Positions 1 to 7,553 of a DNA stretch of 64,000 nucleotides are shown one piece after another. The notes below the pieces were generated by a model. The model was not told where the DNA came from, made no database searches, and saw nothing but the letters and a program-made list of their open reading frames with translations. The position numbers and the translations under genes are program-made. The stretch's first letter is position 1. Every line of letters begins with the position of its first letter. Source of the DNA: Collinsella sp. (lineage in GTDB: Bacteria > Actinomycetota > Coriobacteriia > Coriobacteriales > Coriobacteriaceae); contig JAHYYJ010000006.1 of assembly GCA_019425015.1 (NCBI GenBank), positions 82,189-146,188 on the forward strand, read 5' to 3'.

Positions 1-451
1 TGCCGCCAAACACGCCGGTATCGAGCACCTGAATGCCCATAACGGTGCTCTGGCCGGTTCCGGTAAGACCGAGCATGCCGCTCGCTTCGGCAAGAGAGCC
101 GGTGGCGTTGAGTACGATGTTGTTAGCCTGCAGGAACAGGAAGAACGACATCAGGGCAATCAGCGAAGCATGGCCCTTGTTCTTCTTTGCCATGGCGCCG
201 GCGATGCCCACGCAGAACAGAATCGAGAGGTTGTTGATGATAAACATCAGCGACTGATAGACAACGGCGCCCACAAGCTGGAACGGACCGGAGCCCAGCA
301 CAGGGATCACGGCGCAGATGGTCTTGTTGGTCAGAATAATGCCCACGATGAGCAGAATGCCGGCAACCGAGAGATACATCATCGGCTGAACGATTGACTT
401 CGCGAACACCTCCAACGGCGCTTTGAAATTGAACTTCTTTTTTGCGGTCAT
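1..451 (-). CDS. PTS sugar transporter, EIIC membrane subunit (partial)
   Basis: Only the first 150 or so codons are visible; the gene runs off the left edge. The ATG at 451 follows a good ribosome site (GGAAGGGGAG). The protein starts straight into hydrophobic segments (MYLSVAGILLIVGIIL, then a second around residues 45-65) with no EIIB domain in front. The stretch GTGQSTVMGIQV resembles EIIC proteins of the glucose/glucoside family. EIIC carries the sugar across the membrane while it is phosphorylated by EIIB. Upstream on the same strand are an antiterminator gene and an EIIA gene, so this is the last visible gene of a PTS operon. Substrate cannot be read from the sequence; a glucoside, disaccharide or glucose is likely. 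Any EIIB part would lie outside the window. Confidence 0.8.
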   Translation of the reverse strand, partial: MTAKKKFNFKAPLEVFAKSIVQPMMYLSVAGILLIVGIILTNKTICAVIPVLGSGPFQLVGAVVYQSLMFIINNLSILFCVGIAGAMAKKNKGHASLIALMSFFLFLQANNIVLNATGSLAEASGMLGLTGTGQSTVMGIQVLDTGVFGG

Positions 452-550
452 AGCGGTACTCCCCTTCCTTTTCCGCAAATTAAGACAGATGTGCCCTGGA
501 CAAGACCGTGAGCCTTGCCTTATATCAATCGATGTGTGGGCACGTTATGC

Positions 551-1417
551 CTAGAGACCAGGTTCTCCAAGCAGGTTAACAATGTGATATGCGAGATAAC
601 TCTTCTCGGCATCGGTAACGACAACGTTATAGGTAGACGCTAAGTGGTCGGCAATTGACTCCGCACACGAGAACGCCCTCGGATACGCCGTTTCATCGAT
701 ACGGAACAGCGCGTCGCCATTGATCTGCCCGGCCGCGGGGTCAAGCGCCCGCTGTGCGAAAAACTGCAGGTGGCGGACGAAACGCTCATAGGGCAGCGAG
801 GTGTCATCGAGGGTCGTAGCATAGCGCTCGGAAACAATCGCAAGCACGTCGCGAACAAGCTGGACCGAGATGATGAGACGGTCGGAGCGTTGCGGCATGG
901 TGGCGTTGACGATATGCAGCGTAATAAAACCCTGCTCTTCTTCGCTCATCTGGATGCCCATATACTCCTTGACAATCTGCAGCGCACGGCCCGCAAGCGC
1001 ATACTCCTTGCGATAGAACTGCTGGATCTCGAGCAGCAACGGATTCTCGCAGGGGACGCCCTTGCGCTCGCGCTCCAAAGCAAGGCTGATATGGTCTGCG
1101 AGAGCAATGAGAATCTTGTCGTTGATATCAACATTGAGCTCTCGACGAAGCATCTGAACGATGTCCTCGGAAATCACGAGGTTGACGGTGGGGATGGACT
1201 CTAAAAGATGTGCCAAGCGGTCAATCGTACGCGAATCCTGAGAAGTTCCCTCCTGCAACGCGTAGGTCTTTTCGACCGATGCCTCGTCGATGGCATCGCC
1301 GGCATGACGGCCAAAGCAGAGGCCTCGACCGATGACGATGAGCTCAGAGCCATCGTCCGAAGTGACCATTGCGACGTTGTTGTTGAAAACTCGCTTGATA
1401 ACCACGGTACCCACCAC
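551..1417 (-). CDS. licT: BglG/LicT-family transcription antiterminator
   Basis: 288-residue protein with the layout of LicT/SacT/BglG regulators: an N-terminal RNA-binding CAT domain (about residues 5-60, with the family-like FNNNVAMV), then two PRD domains (about 75-175 and 180-285). PRDs are phosphorylated on histidines by PTS proteins; candidates are the His in LADHISLALE, ITLHIVNAT and LAYHIVNLLG. Such proteins bind a RAT hairpin in the leader of their own PTS operon and prevent termination. The gene follows the EIIA gene after 6 bases. The assigned start is GTG with a weak ribosome site that overlaps the EIIA stop region, so translational coupling is likely. A GTG four codons further on (MVIKRVFNNN) would match family N-termini better. 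Family call is firm; the inducer is unknown. Confidence 0.88.
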   Translation of the reverse strand: MVGTVVIKRVFNNNVAMVTSDDGSELIVIGRGLCFGRHAGDAIDEASVEKTYALQEGTSQDSRTIDRLAHLLESIPTVNLVISEDIVQMLRRELNVDINDKILIALADHISLALERERKGVPCENPLLLEIQQFYRKEYALAGRALQIVKEYMGIQMSEEEQGFITLHIVNATMPQRSDRLIISVQLVRDVLAIVSERYATTLDDTSLPYERFVRHLQFFAQRALDPAAGQINGDALFRIDETAYPRAFSCAESIADHLASTYNVVVTDAEKSYLAYHIVNLLGEPGL

Positions 1418-1423
1418 AAGAAT

Positions 1424-1936
1424 TTACTCGGAAAGCCAGACGACAGGCTCTTTAACAGCAACAGGGCCGGAAGCGTGCTCACGAAGAGTCGAGTTCTCCG
1501 AACGCTCGCACACGATAACGAAGACCGTGGGATCGAAGCCGGCGGCGCGGACCGCGTCGAAATCGACCTCGACGAGGGGCTGGCCCGCGTCGACATGGTC
1601 ACCCTGGGCAACAAGCGCATGGAAGCCCTTGCCCTCAAGTTTAACAGTGTCGATTCCGATATGCAGCATCACCTGAGCAGAGCTGTCGTCGGACATGATG
1701 CCCAGTGCATGCTCGGTCGGGAACAGCGCCGCGACGGTGCCGGAAACAGGAGCGCACACCGTTCCCTCTTGGGGAACCACGGCAACGCCATCGCCCACGG
1801 CACGGCTGCTAAAAGCGGGGTCATTGGTATTTTCTAGATGAACAAGCTCGCCGGAAACGGGAGCGAGGATTTCGAACTCGGAAGCTGCAGTCTTCTGCTC
1901 ATCCGAACCGCCCATCAGGCGAGAAAAGAAACCCAT
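1424..1936 (-). CDS. PTS EIIA domain protein, glucose type (EIIA-Glc)
   Basis: 170-residue single-domain EIIA of the glucose family, a soluble phosphocarrier between HPr and EIIB. The signature LHIGIDTVKLEGKGF contains the phosphorylated histidine (H92), and H76 in TEHALGI is the second active-site histidine. The lipoyl-like fold is indicated by repeated hydrophobic/glycine strands (APVSGELV, APVSGTVAAL). I place the start at ATG 1936 (MGFFSRLMGG) because AAGGGAC precedes it; ATG codons further upstream lack a ribosome site. It is the first gene of the operon with the antiterminator and the EIIC gene. A RAT-like hairpin lies about 80 bases upstream of the start. Confidence 0.92.
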   Translation of the reverse strand: MGFFSRLMGGSDEQKTAASEFEILAPVSGELVHLENTNDPAFSSRAVGDGVAVVPQEGTVCAPVSGTVAALFPTEHALGIMSDDSSAQVMLHIGIDTVKLEGKGFHALVAQGDHVDAGQPLVEVDFDAVRAAGFDPTVFVIVCERSENSTLREHASGPVAVKEPVVWLSE

Positions 1937-2016
1937 GGTGGCATGTCCCTTCATAAATATAGCCCAACCAAAATCAAGCGAATGCATCCATAGAGACACA
2001 CCCGTTCAAAGACTTT

Positions 2017-2048
2017 GGTTAGGCCCACGTCCGAGGGACTCGGTAACC
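2017..2048 (-). promoter_or_regulatory. RAT-like antiterminator hairpin in PTS operon leader (candidate)
   Basis: Read on the minus strand: GGTTA CCGAG, loop TCC, CTCGG, a 9-base bulge, then TAACC. The ten pairs form one long stem interrupted by a one-sided bulge. The text GGTTACCG...GGCCTAACC recalls known RAT sites (GGnTTGTTACTG...GGCAAAACC), and the next genes encode an EIIA and a LicT-type RAT-binding protein. I could not find an overlapping terminator with a clear U-run, which a classic LicT switch needs. This is a candidate only. Confidence 0.4.
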
Positions 2049-2203
2049 TTCCGCATTTCTTTTTACGGGAGTTATTGTAGACAAGCCCAAAGCCAGAACA
2101 ATCATTATGACCGGTGAGCGGTATTTTTTCTTCGATAAACGGTATTTAGGCGGCACTTAGGGACGTTCCTTTTCTGCCGGCACCCAGGGGCACTCCTCAC
2201 TCT

Positions 2204-2266
2204 GGTGCGTTGGGGACAGGTTTGTTTGCACCAGGTTGGTGCAGATTAGCCTGTCCCCAATGCACC
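2204..2266. repeat. Palindromic repeat family C, copy 1
   Basis: Long hairpin: outer arms GGTGCGTTGGGGACAGG (2204-2220) and CCTGTCCCCAATGCACC (2250-2266), one mismatch; inner arms TGCACCA (2227-2233) and TGGTGCA (2237-2243). It lies just 3' of the EFR1 gene. Related elements recur at 13006, 36717, 49762, 60650, 61728, 63702 and 63864. Confidence 0.8.
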
Positions 2267-2279
2267 AATTTCGTATGCA

Positions 2280-3041
2280 CTAGATGAAGAGCTCGCATTC
2301 CTTCCGCACGACGCAAGCCTTGCTCAGCATCTGGGAAACAGCGGATAGCTTGTTGGGATCAAGCTTGCGAGCGCCTCGCGGACATACGGCAATGCAGCGC
2401 ATGCAGGAGATGCACGCCTCGCCAGCTGCTCGCTTGGGGTCGCCCTTGTCGATAGCACAAACGGGGCACGCCGCGGCGCATGCACCGCAGGAGACGCAAT
2501 CCTCTGTTGCCTCGGGTGCCATGCGGTGACCTCCGGCTTGTTTATAAGGACGATTGCCGGGAATAGAGGGCTCGGATGCATCCTCAGTCAACAGCTTTTG
2601 CTGAATTTGCTGCGCAAACTCTGCGAGCTGCGCCGCATCCTGCGCATCCGGTCGCCCAGCAGCAAACTGACGAGCAACGGAATGCTCAGCAATAGCAGAA
2701 ACCGCTGCAACCACCCTAAATCCGGCGCGCTTCGCAACGTCCTCCAGCTCTACGAGCGTGTCCTCAAACGCGCGGTTTCCGTATACACAAACCAAAACAG
2801 CCCGAGCCCCGTTGCCGCGCACCATGCCCAACCGGTCAGCCACCACAGCCGGGATTCTACCGGCATACGCCGGCACAGAGATTACGGCCACGTCGTCCTC
2901 AGTCATCGAGACAGCGCTGAAATCTAGCCCGCTATCGGTCAGATCGACGGTAACGGTATTTTTGTCCAGCGCCCCGGCCACAAGGCCAGACACCTTCCGC
3001 GTTCCACCCGTCGGACTAAACACAATTTCGAATACGTCCAT
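2280..3041 (-). CDS. EFR1-type flavodoxin/ferredoxin electron-transfer protein
   Basis: 253 residues in two parts. The N-terminal flavodoxin-like domain (1-150) begins with an FMN phosphate loop (SPTGGTRK, residues 9-16). The C-terminal ferredoxin domain carries two 4Fe-4S motifs: CVSCGACAAACP and CISCMRCIAVCP. This architecture is called the EFR1 family ferredoxin and is common in anaerobes; it is thought to pass low-potential electrons to an unknown partner. The start ATG at 3041 has a strong ribosome site (GGGGGAGGG). The gene stands alone between the PTS operon and a 600-base gene-free region. A family-C hairpin lies just beyond its stop. Confidence 0.85.
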   Translation of the reverse strand: MDVFEIVFSPTGGTRKVSGLVAGALDKNTVTVDLTDSGLDFSAVSMTEDDVAVISVPAYAGRIPAVVADRLGMVRGNGARAVLVCVYGNRAFEDTLVELEDVAKRAGFRVVAAVSAIAEHSVARQFAAGRPDAQDAAQLAEFAQQIQQKLLTEDASEPSIPGNRPYKQAGGHRMAPEATEDCVSCGACAAACPVCAIDKGDPKRAAGEACISCMRCIAVCPRGARKLDPNKLSAVSQMLSKACVVRKECELFI

Positions 3042-3253
3042 CGAGGCACCCTCCCCCTACGCCTGGCAACGCGTCAAGCCGTTTTCACATCCAGCCAGAG
3101 TATACGGTACGTGGGATCCCCGTTTTGGTGCACCAAACACCCCAATGCACCCACCCTACGCTGTCTGCCTCTTCGTTTTGTATTAATTACGGTACAGATT
3201 GTATATATTTACGGGATACCGCCGTGTTCTCCTGAGGTACCCCATCCTGGCCC

Positions 3254-3486
3254 GTGCAAAAAACGGAGTATTCTGCAACGTGACCGCGCCAGCACCGCCG
3301 CGGGTGGGCAAAACTGTAGGGCGCCGTATCATTCTAAGTCCCGACATGGCGAGAATGACGCGCCCCTGCTCCGGAAAACGGCGAAATCTGACTCGGAACG
3401 CTCGCTAGGGATATCCGAAGGCCACCGTTGGCGACGTCGAATCATATGCAGACAACTCGAACTGCAGAATACTCCAAAAAATGCAC
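3254..3486. other. Structured intergenic segment, possible non-coding RNA
   Basis: The 3042-3662 gap has no convincing gene. Within it, GGAGTATTCTGCA (3265-3277) is a perfect inverse of TGCAGAATACTCC (3463-3475), and flanking GTGCA (3254) pairs with TGCAC (3482). Inside this long closing helix lies a second helix: GGGCGC + TCATTCT (3319-3335) with AGAATGA + GCGCCC (3352-3365). Short hairpins such as CCGCG/CGCGG near 3285 and GCCA/TGGC near 3422 add to the picture. A closed, branched fold of about 230 bases is possible on either strand; no promoter was recognised. Confidence 0.35.
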
Positions 3487-3595
3487 GGCGCACCCCATAG
3501 GACCCATTGCTGCATGGCGGAAAATAGGTCCTCAGCATCCCCCAGATGCACTCCCGAGAAAATCACATTTGAACTAGCGATCGGATACGGCAAAC

Positions 3596-3628
3596 AAAAA
3601 GGGCCCCGAGCGTAGTTGCTCAGGGCCC
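3596..3628 (-). terminator. Intrinsic terminator after DEAD-box helicase gene
   Basis: GGGCCCCGAGC (3601-3611) pairs with GCTCAGGGCCC (3618-3628) with one mismatch. On the minus strand it is followed by TTTTT. It lies 35 bases beyond the stop of the helicase gene. Confidence 0.85.
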
Positions 3629-3662
3629 TTGGTTCACCTCGCTCTAGTGGGCGATGCGTATG

Positions 3663-5912
3663 CTATTTGCGCTTGCCGCCGCCGTCACCGGGACGACGGG
3701 AGCTGCCGCCGCGCTTGCCGCCACGGCTGTTGCCATAGCTGCCACGGTTATCGCGACCGCCGGCGCGGCCGCCGCGGGAGCCGGCCTGGTTGCCGCCACG
3801 CCCGCCACGATAGCCGCCACGACGCTCCTCGCGGGTATCGTCGTAGTTGCGCCAGTCATCGCGACGATCGCGGCTGGCACGCGGATCACGACGATCGCGC
3901 GACTCGTTAGAACGGCCAGCGCCGCTGCGGCCGCCATTGCCGCGAGCACCCTCGCGACGCTCGCCGCCGCGGCTACCGCGCTCTTCAAAGCACTTGCCGC
4001 CACGGGACTCACCGCCACGGGCACCTCGCTCACCGCGACCCTCGCCGCCGCGACGCTTATCACGGCCACCGCGCTCGTCATCGCGACCGGAACGACGACG
4101 GTCGCCCGAGCCGCGCTTGCCGCCACGCGAGCCACGGCCCTCGTCCTCGCGATCGACACGACGACGGCCACCGCGGTCCTCGTCCTCGCGGCGACGGCGA
4201 TGCGCCTCGTCCTGGAACTGCTTGGCACGACGCTCGGCACGGTTACCGCGCGGGGCCTGCTCGACGGCGGCAGCACCGCCGCGCTCCTCGGCAGCCACCT
4301 CGCGGGCCACGCTCTCCACAGCCTCGTCCACGCGAGCCTGAACGCCCTCGCGCACGCGGGTCTTGCCGCCGCGCTTGGGACGGCTCGGACGCTCGCCGTC
4401 GCCGCGGCGCTCGTCGCGACCGCGGTTGGAACGACCAGCAACGTCGCCGTAATCGTCGCCGTTGCGCTTACCGTCGCGACGCGCTTGCTCGAGTTTCTTC
4501 TTGCTCTTGGACTTGCCGCGCTTGGTCTTCTTCTTCACCTTAAAGGCGGCAGGATCGCGCTCGGGGTCAACGGCGGGCGGGTTGGGACCCACGTGCAGGT
4601 CGCCCGCTTCGTAAATATCGGCCGTCTTGTCCATGAGCTTCTCAATCTCGTAGAACTCGTCGACGTCCTGCTCGGTCACAAACGTAATGGCCCAGCCCAG
4701 CTCGCCGGCGCGGCCCGTACGGCCAATGCGGTGGATATAGTCGGTCGGCTCGGCCGGCACGTCGAAGTTCACGACGTAGCGCACGTCGCTAATGTCGATG
4801 CCGCGGGCGAGAACATCGGTTGCCACCAGCACGTCGACGGTGCCGTCGCGGAAGGCAGAAAGCGCGCGCTCGCGCTGGGCCTGGCTGCGGTTGCCGTGAA
4901 TCGCGGCGGCCTTGATGCCCTTGCGCTCAAGGCGACGGCAGCAGCTGTCGGCGCGGTGCTTGGTGCGCATAAAGACGATGGTGCGCTCCGGGCCCTCCTT
5001 TTTGAGGAACTCAGGCAGCAGGTTGTTCTTTGCCTCGATGGACACCGGGAACACAAACTGATCGACGGTGTCGGCGGTCGACGTGGCCGGCGCGATCTCC
5101 ACGCGGGCCGGGTCGCTCACCAGGTCGGTGATCTCGCCCACGGCCTCCTCGTCGAGGGTCGCCGAGAACAGCAGCGTCTGGCGCTCGGCCGGCGTCTCGC
5201 GCACAATGCGGCGGACGGCGGGCAAAAAGCCCATGTCGAGCATGCGATCGGCCTCGTCGAGCACCAGCACCTTGACCTCGTTCAGATGGCAGGCTCCCTG
5301 CTCGATCAAGTCGACCAGACGGCCCGGCGTTGCGACCAGGATGTCGCAGCCGTACTTGAGGGCAGCGGTCTGCGGCTTGTAGCTCACGCCACCCACGACG
5401 GTCACGGCAACGTGGCCGGTGACGTCGGCGATCTTGCTGGCGACCTCGTCGATCTGCTGGGCGAGCTCGCGCGTGGGGGTGATGACGAGCATCACGGGGC
5501 CGCGGCCGTTGCCCTCGGGCTTCTTGGCACCGCGACGGCGGTTGCGGCCGCCGCGCTCGCGTACGGGTTTGGGAGGAGCGATGTGCTCCAGGTTGTTCAT
5601 GGTCGGCAGCAAAAAGGCAGCCGTCTTGCCAGTGCCGGTCTGAGCGGCGGCAAGCAGGTCGCGGCCTTCGAGCACCACAGGAATCGAACCGGCCTGCACG
5701 GGCGTCGGCGCCGTGTAGCCCAGGTTCTCGATAGCACGAAGCATCTCGTCGGAAAGGCCCAGCTCGTCAAAGGCGGGCAGGCTCTCGGTAGCGGACTCGA
5801 CGGCCTGGGCAGCATTGGCCTCATCGGCAGCATCGAAGGCAGCCTGGGTCATGGCCTCGCGGGTCTCGTCCAGAATCTCGGCGTCGGTGACGTCGGATAC
5901 AGAATTACGCAT
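3663..5912 (-). CDS. DEAD-box ATP-dependent RNA helicase with long RGG tail
   Basis: 749-residue helicase. The core (about 45-420) shows the Q motif (GYTAPTPVQ, 65-73), motif I AAQTGTGKT (89-97), DEAD at 219-222, the SAT motif (FSATLDE), and C-terminal motifs including HRIGRTGRAG. It unwinds RNA duplexes in ribosome assembly, decay or cold adaptation. After about residue 440 comes a Lys-rich and then Arg/Gly/Asp-rich tail of some 300 residues, rich in RGG, RGGR and RGGRGG, much longer than in most bacterial relatives. Start chosen at ATG 5912 (MRNSVSDV) with AAGGA ten bases upstream; a GTG at 5948 has no ribosome site. Monocistronic, with its own terminator. Confidence 0.93.
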   Translation of the reverse strand: MRNSVSDVTDAEILDETREAMTQAAFDAADEANAAQAVESATESLPAFDELGLSDEMLRAIENLGYTAPTPVQAGSIPVVLEGRDLLAAAQTGTGKTAAFLLPTMNNLEHIAPPKPVRERGGRNRRRGAKKPEGNGRGPVMLVITPTRELAQQIDEVASKIADVTGHVAVTVVGGVSYKPQTAALKYGCDILVATPGRLVDLIEQGACHLNEVKVLVLDEADRMLDMGFLPAVRRIVRETPAERQTLLFSATLDEEAVGEITDLVSDPARVEIAPATSTADTVDQFVFPVSIEAKNNLLPEFLKKEGPERTIVFMRTKHRADSCCRRLERKGIKAAAIHGNRSQAQRERALSAFRDGTVDVLVATDVLARGIDISDVRYVVNFDVPAEPTDYIHRIGRTGRAGELGWAITFVTEQDVDEFYEIEKLMDKTADIYEAGDLHVGPNPPAVDPERDPAAFKVKKKTKRGKSKSKKKLEQARRDGKRNGDDYGDVAGRSNRGRDERRGDGERPSRPKRGGKTRVREGVQARVDEAVESVAREVAAEERGGAAAVEQAPRGNRAERRAKQFQDEAHRRRREDEDRGGRRRVDREDEGRGSRGGKRGSGDRRRSGRDDERGGRDKRRGGEGRGERGARGGESRGGKCFEERGSRGGERREGARGNGGRSGAGRSNESRDRRDPRASRDRRDDWRNYDDTREERRGGYRGGRGGNQAGSRGGRAGGRDNRGSYGNSRGGKRGGSSRRPGDGGGKRK

Positions 5913-6183
5913 ATGTTGTTGTTCCTTATCTGCACGCGCAATGGGCACGGCATGCGGCCGCGCGGGCGTGCTTGGTAGTGCGCTAATACATACAAAAACG
6001 GGTGCGCACAGAGAGGACGTTGCTCAGCACGCTGGCGATCGCTTTGGCAGCCCTATCACGCGCCGTCCAGACGCAGCAGCACTAAGCGATGGAGCAGATT
6101 CGCCGCGGGTTAGTATACCCGTGCTTCGCATGCCCCCACGTAAACCACAGATGACGAGGCGGACGCGGCGGGCCCGGCTGATT

Positions 6184-6240
6184 GTCTCAATCTGTAACGG
6201 CTGCGGAGCAAAACCGGCCCTAAATGTTACAGAACAAGAC
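6184..6240. repeat. Palindromic repeat family A, copy 1 (degenerate)
   Basis: Left arm GTCTCAATCTGTAAC (6184-6198); right arm GTTACAGAACAAGAC (6226-6240) with three changes from a perfect match. It lies in the divergent gap between the helicase and FHA genes (5913-6419), which otherwise shows only a TATAAT box near 6307 and no gene. Confidence 0.75.
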
Positions 6241-6306
6241 AGAGGGGGATTTCCGTCCAGTCCAAACCAAATCTCTCAGTCTTCCTGCAATTTCGAACAT
6301 GTGGCC

Positions 6307-6312
6307 TATAAT
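6307..6312 (+). promoter_or_regulatory. -10 box (TATAAT), likely for the FHA gene
   Basis: A perfect TATAAT lies about 108 bases upstream of the FHA start. No good -35 box is seen at 16-18 bases, so the assignment is weak. Confidence 0.35.
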
Positions 6313-6419
6313 GTTGCTTTGGTTACGCTATATATTGCGCAGCCATTTAATACGTCGCCCACCGGGGGCCATTAATTCCTATCGCCATATTGGCTAGGAA
6401 GCAATCAAAGGAGGTATCC

Positions 6420-7382
6420 GTGGCAGCAGAGACGCCTTGCTCGGTCCTCTATAACGATATTCGCTCGTTCGGCGGTCTTAAACATCTCGAGATCGCCCGA
6501 ATGCTCATCAATGGAAACTCTTATCTCGGCAGTACCCTGCTCGAGAAATGCTCTTCCAACCGCTCGTATCTCACCCGTTACATCGTCCATCGCGAGCCTG
6601 ACCAGTGCGCGCCCGCCATCTACAGCGACTTTGCCATCACCACGCTCAATCTTTCCGCGGCAATCTGCAGCAAGCTCGGCAGCGGCGAGTCCGCCTATCA
6701 GGCAATCGCCGAGCACTATCGCGGCCCGGCCGCCAACGAAATGATGTCGGCTCTCGCCAGCTACAAGTTGGACAGCCGCCTATATGCAAATGCCCTCAAT
6801 CGCATCGACAACTTTGACGGCAATGCCGTGCGCGAGAAGAGTACGCTTTACCTTATGCTCTTTGTGGCAACGGGGGCGCTCGCTGACCCCATCCAAGGCG
6901 TGGCCACCGTCGAGCGCTTTTGCGACAGCAAGACAGGCGGGCACTTTGGCACCACCGAAACTACCGTCGGACGTGGCTTTATGAGCAGCCTGGAGCAGCC
7001 GCGCACTGTCGCCCCCAACCTCGGTCTGCTCAGAACCCATGCCGACAACTGCGCCGACATGCAAATCCATCCCCTCACACGCGATCCGCGCGGCACGGTA
7101 ATTGGGTCCTTGCCCAAAACCTCGCCCAGCATCACCGATGTAGGCACCGATGCATCGCGCGAGCATCTCCGCATTTGGCTCGAAGGTGGACGCTGGTACG
7201 CCCAGGGCCTTGGATCGACCAACGGCACAGTGCTCGAATCGGGCGCGGGCGACGGCGATATTGTGATTGAGCCGCCGCGCGACCAACGCGAACCCGGCAA
7301 GATCTATCCCCCGGTGGAAATCGAAAACAGCGACAGGCTTCACTTGGGTCTCCATACAACGTTTCTCGTTATTGTGGACTAG
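6420..7382 (+). CDS. FHA-domain protein
   Basis: 320 residues. The C-terminal 100 residues form a forkhead-associated domain, which binds phosphothreonine peptides: VIGSLPKTSPSIT, SREHLRI and GSTNGT match the conserved phospho-contacting loops (Arg/Ser/His/Asn). The first 220 residues are predicted helical, soluble and unrecognised. Start chosen at GTG 6420 because AAAGGAGGT sits five bases upstream; an in-frame TTG at 6390 has no ribosome site. The next gene downstream, after a terminator-like hairpin, encodes a Ser/Thr kinase, so this is the probable reader of that kinase's phosphorylation. No membrane segment seen. Confidence 0.85.
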   Translation: MAAETPCSVLYNDIRSFGGLKHLEIARMLINGNSYLGSTLLEKCSSNRSYLTRYIVHREPDQCAPAIYSDFAITTLNLSAAICSKLGSGESAYQAIAEHYRGPAANEMMSALASYKLDSRLYANALNRIDNFDGNAVREKSTLYLMLFVATGALADPIQGVATVERFCDSKTGGHFGTTETTVGRGFMSSLEQPRTVAPNLGLLRTHADNCADMQIHPLTRDPRGTVIGSLPKTSPSITDVGTDASREHLRIWLEGGRWYAQGLGSTNGTVLESGAGDGDIVIEPPRDQREPGKIYPPVEIENSDRLHLGLHTTFLVIVD

Positions 7383-7385
7383 CGC

Positions 7386-7420
7386 GGGCGGTGATCGAAA
7401 GACGGTCACCGCCCGTCTTT
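7386..7420 (+). terminator. Hairpin after FHA gene
   Basis: GGGCGGTGA (7386-7394) pairs with TCACCGCCC (7406-7414), followed by GTCTTTCG. The U-tract is weak, so termination may be partial. Confidence 0.55.
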
Positions 7421-7460
7421 CGTCTACTGCCTTCTACGTCGTAAACGACAATACCCAGCG

Positions 7461-7521
7461 GTATACGTGGGCAGTGCGGCTATCATAGTACTTTACCGAT
7501 ATCCGCACTGCCCACGTATAC
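7461..7521. repeat. Single-copy 19-bp palindrome before the kinase gene (family E)
   Basis: GTATACGTGGGCAGTGCGG (7461-7479) is a perfect inverse of 7503-7521, with a 23-base loop. It ends 32 bases before the kinase start codon. It could be a leader hairpin or another palindromic mobile element; no second copy in the window. Confidence 0.75.
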
Positions 7522-7553
7522 GCGCGGCAACCCATGCCAGACAAAGGAACGCC

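Noticed and set aside
452..550. RAT site between the antiterminator and EIIC genes
   Set aside because: No hairpin with RAT wording in this 99-base gap.
3654..5978. Long plus-strand reading frame opposite the DEAD-box gene
   Set aside because: Its product is low-complexity Ala/Thr/Gly made by the antisense of an Arg/Gly-rich tail and helicase core; no ribosome site or domain.
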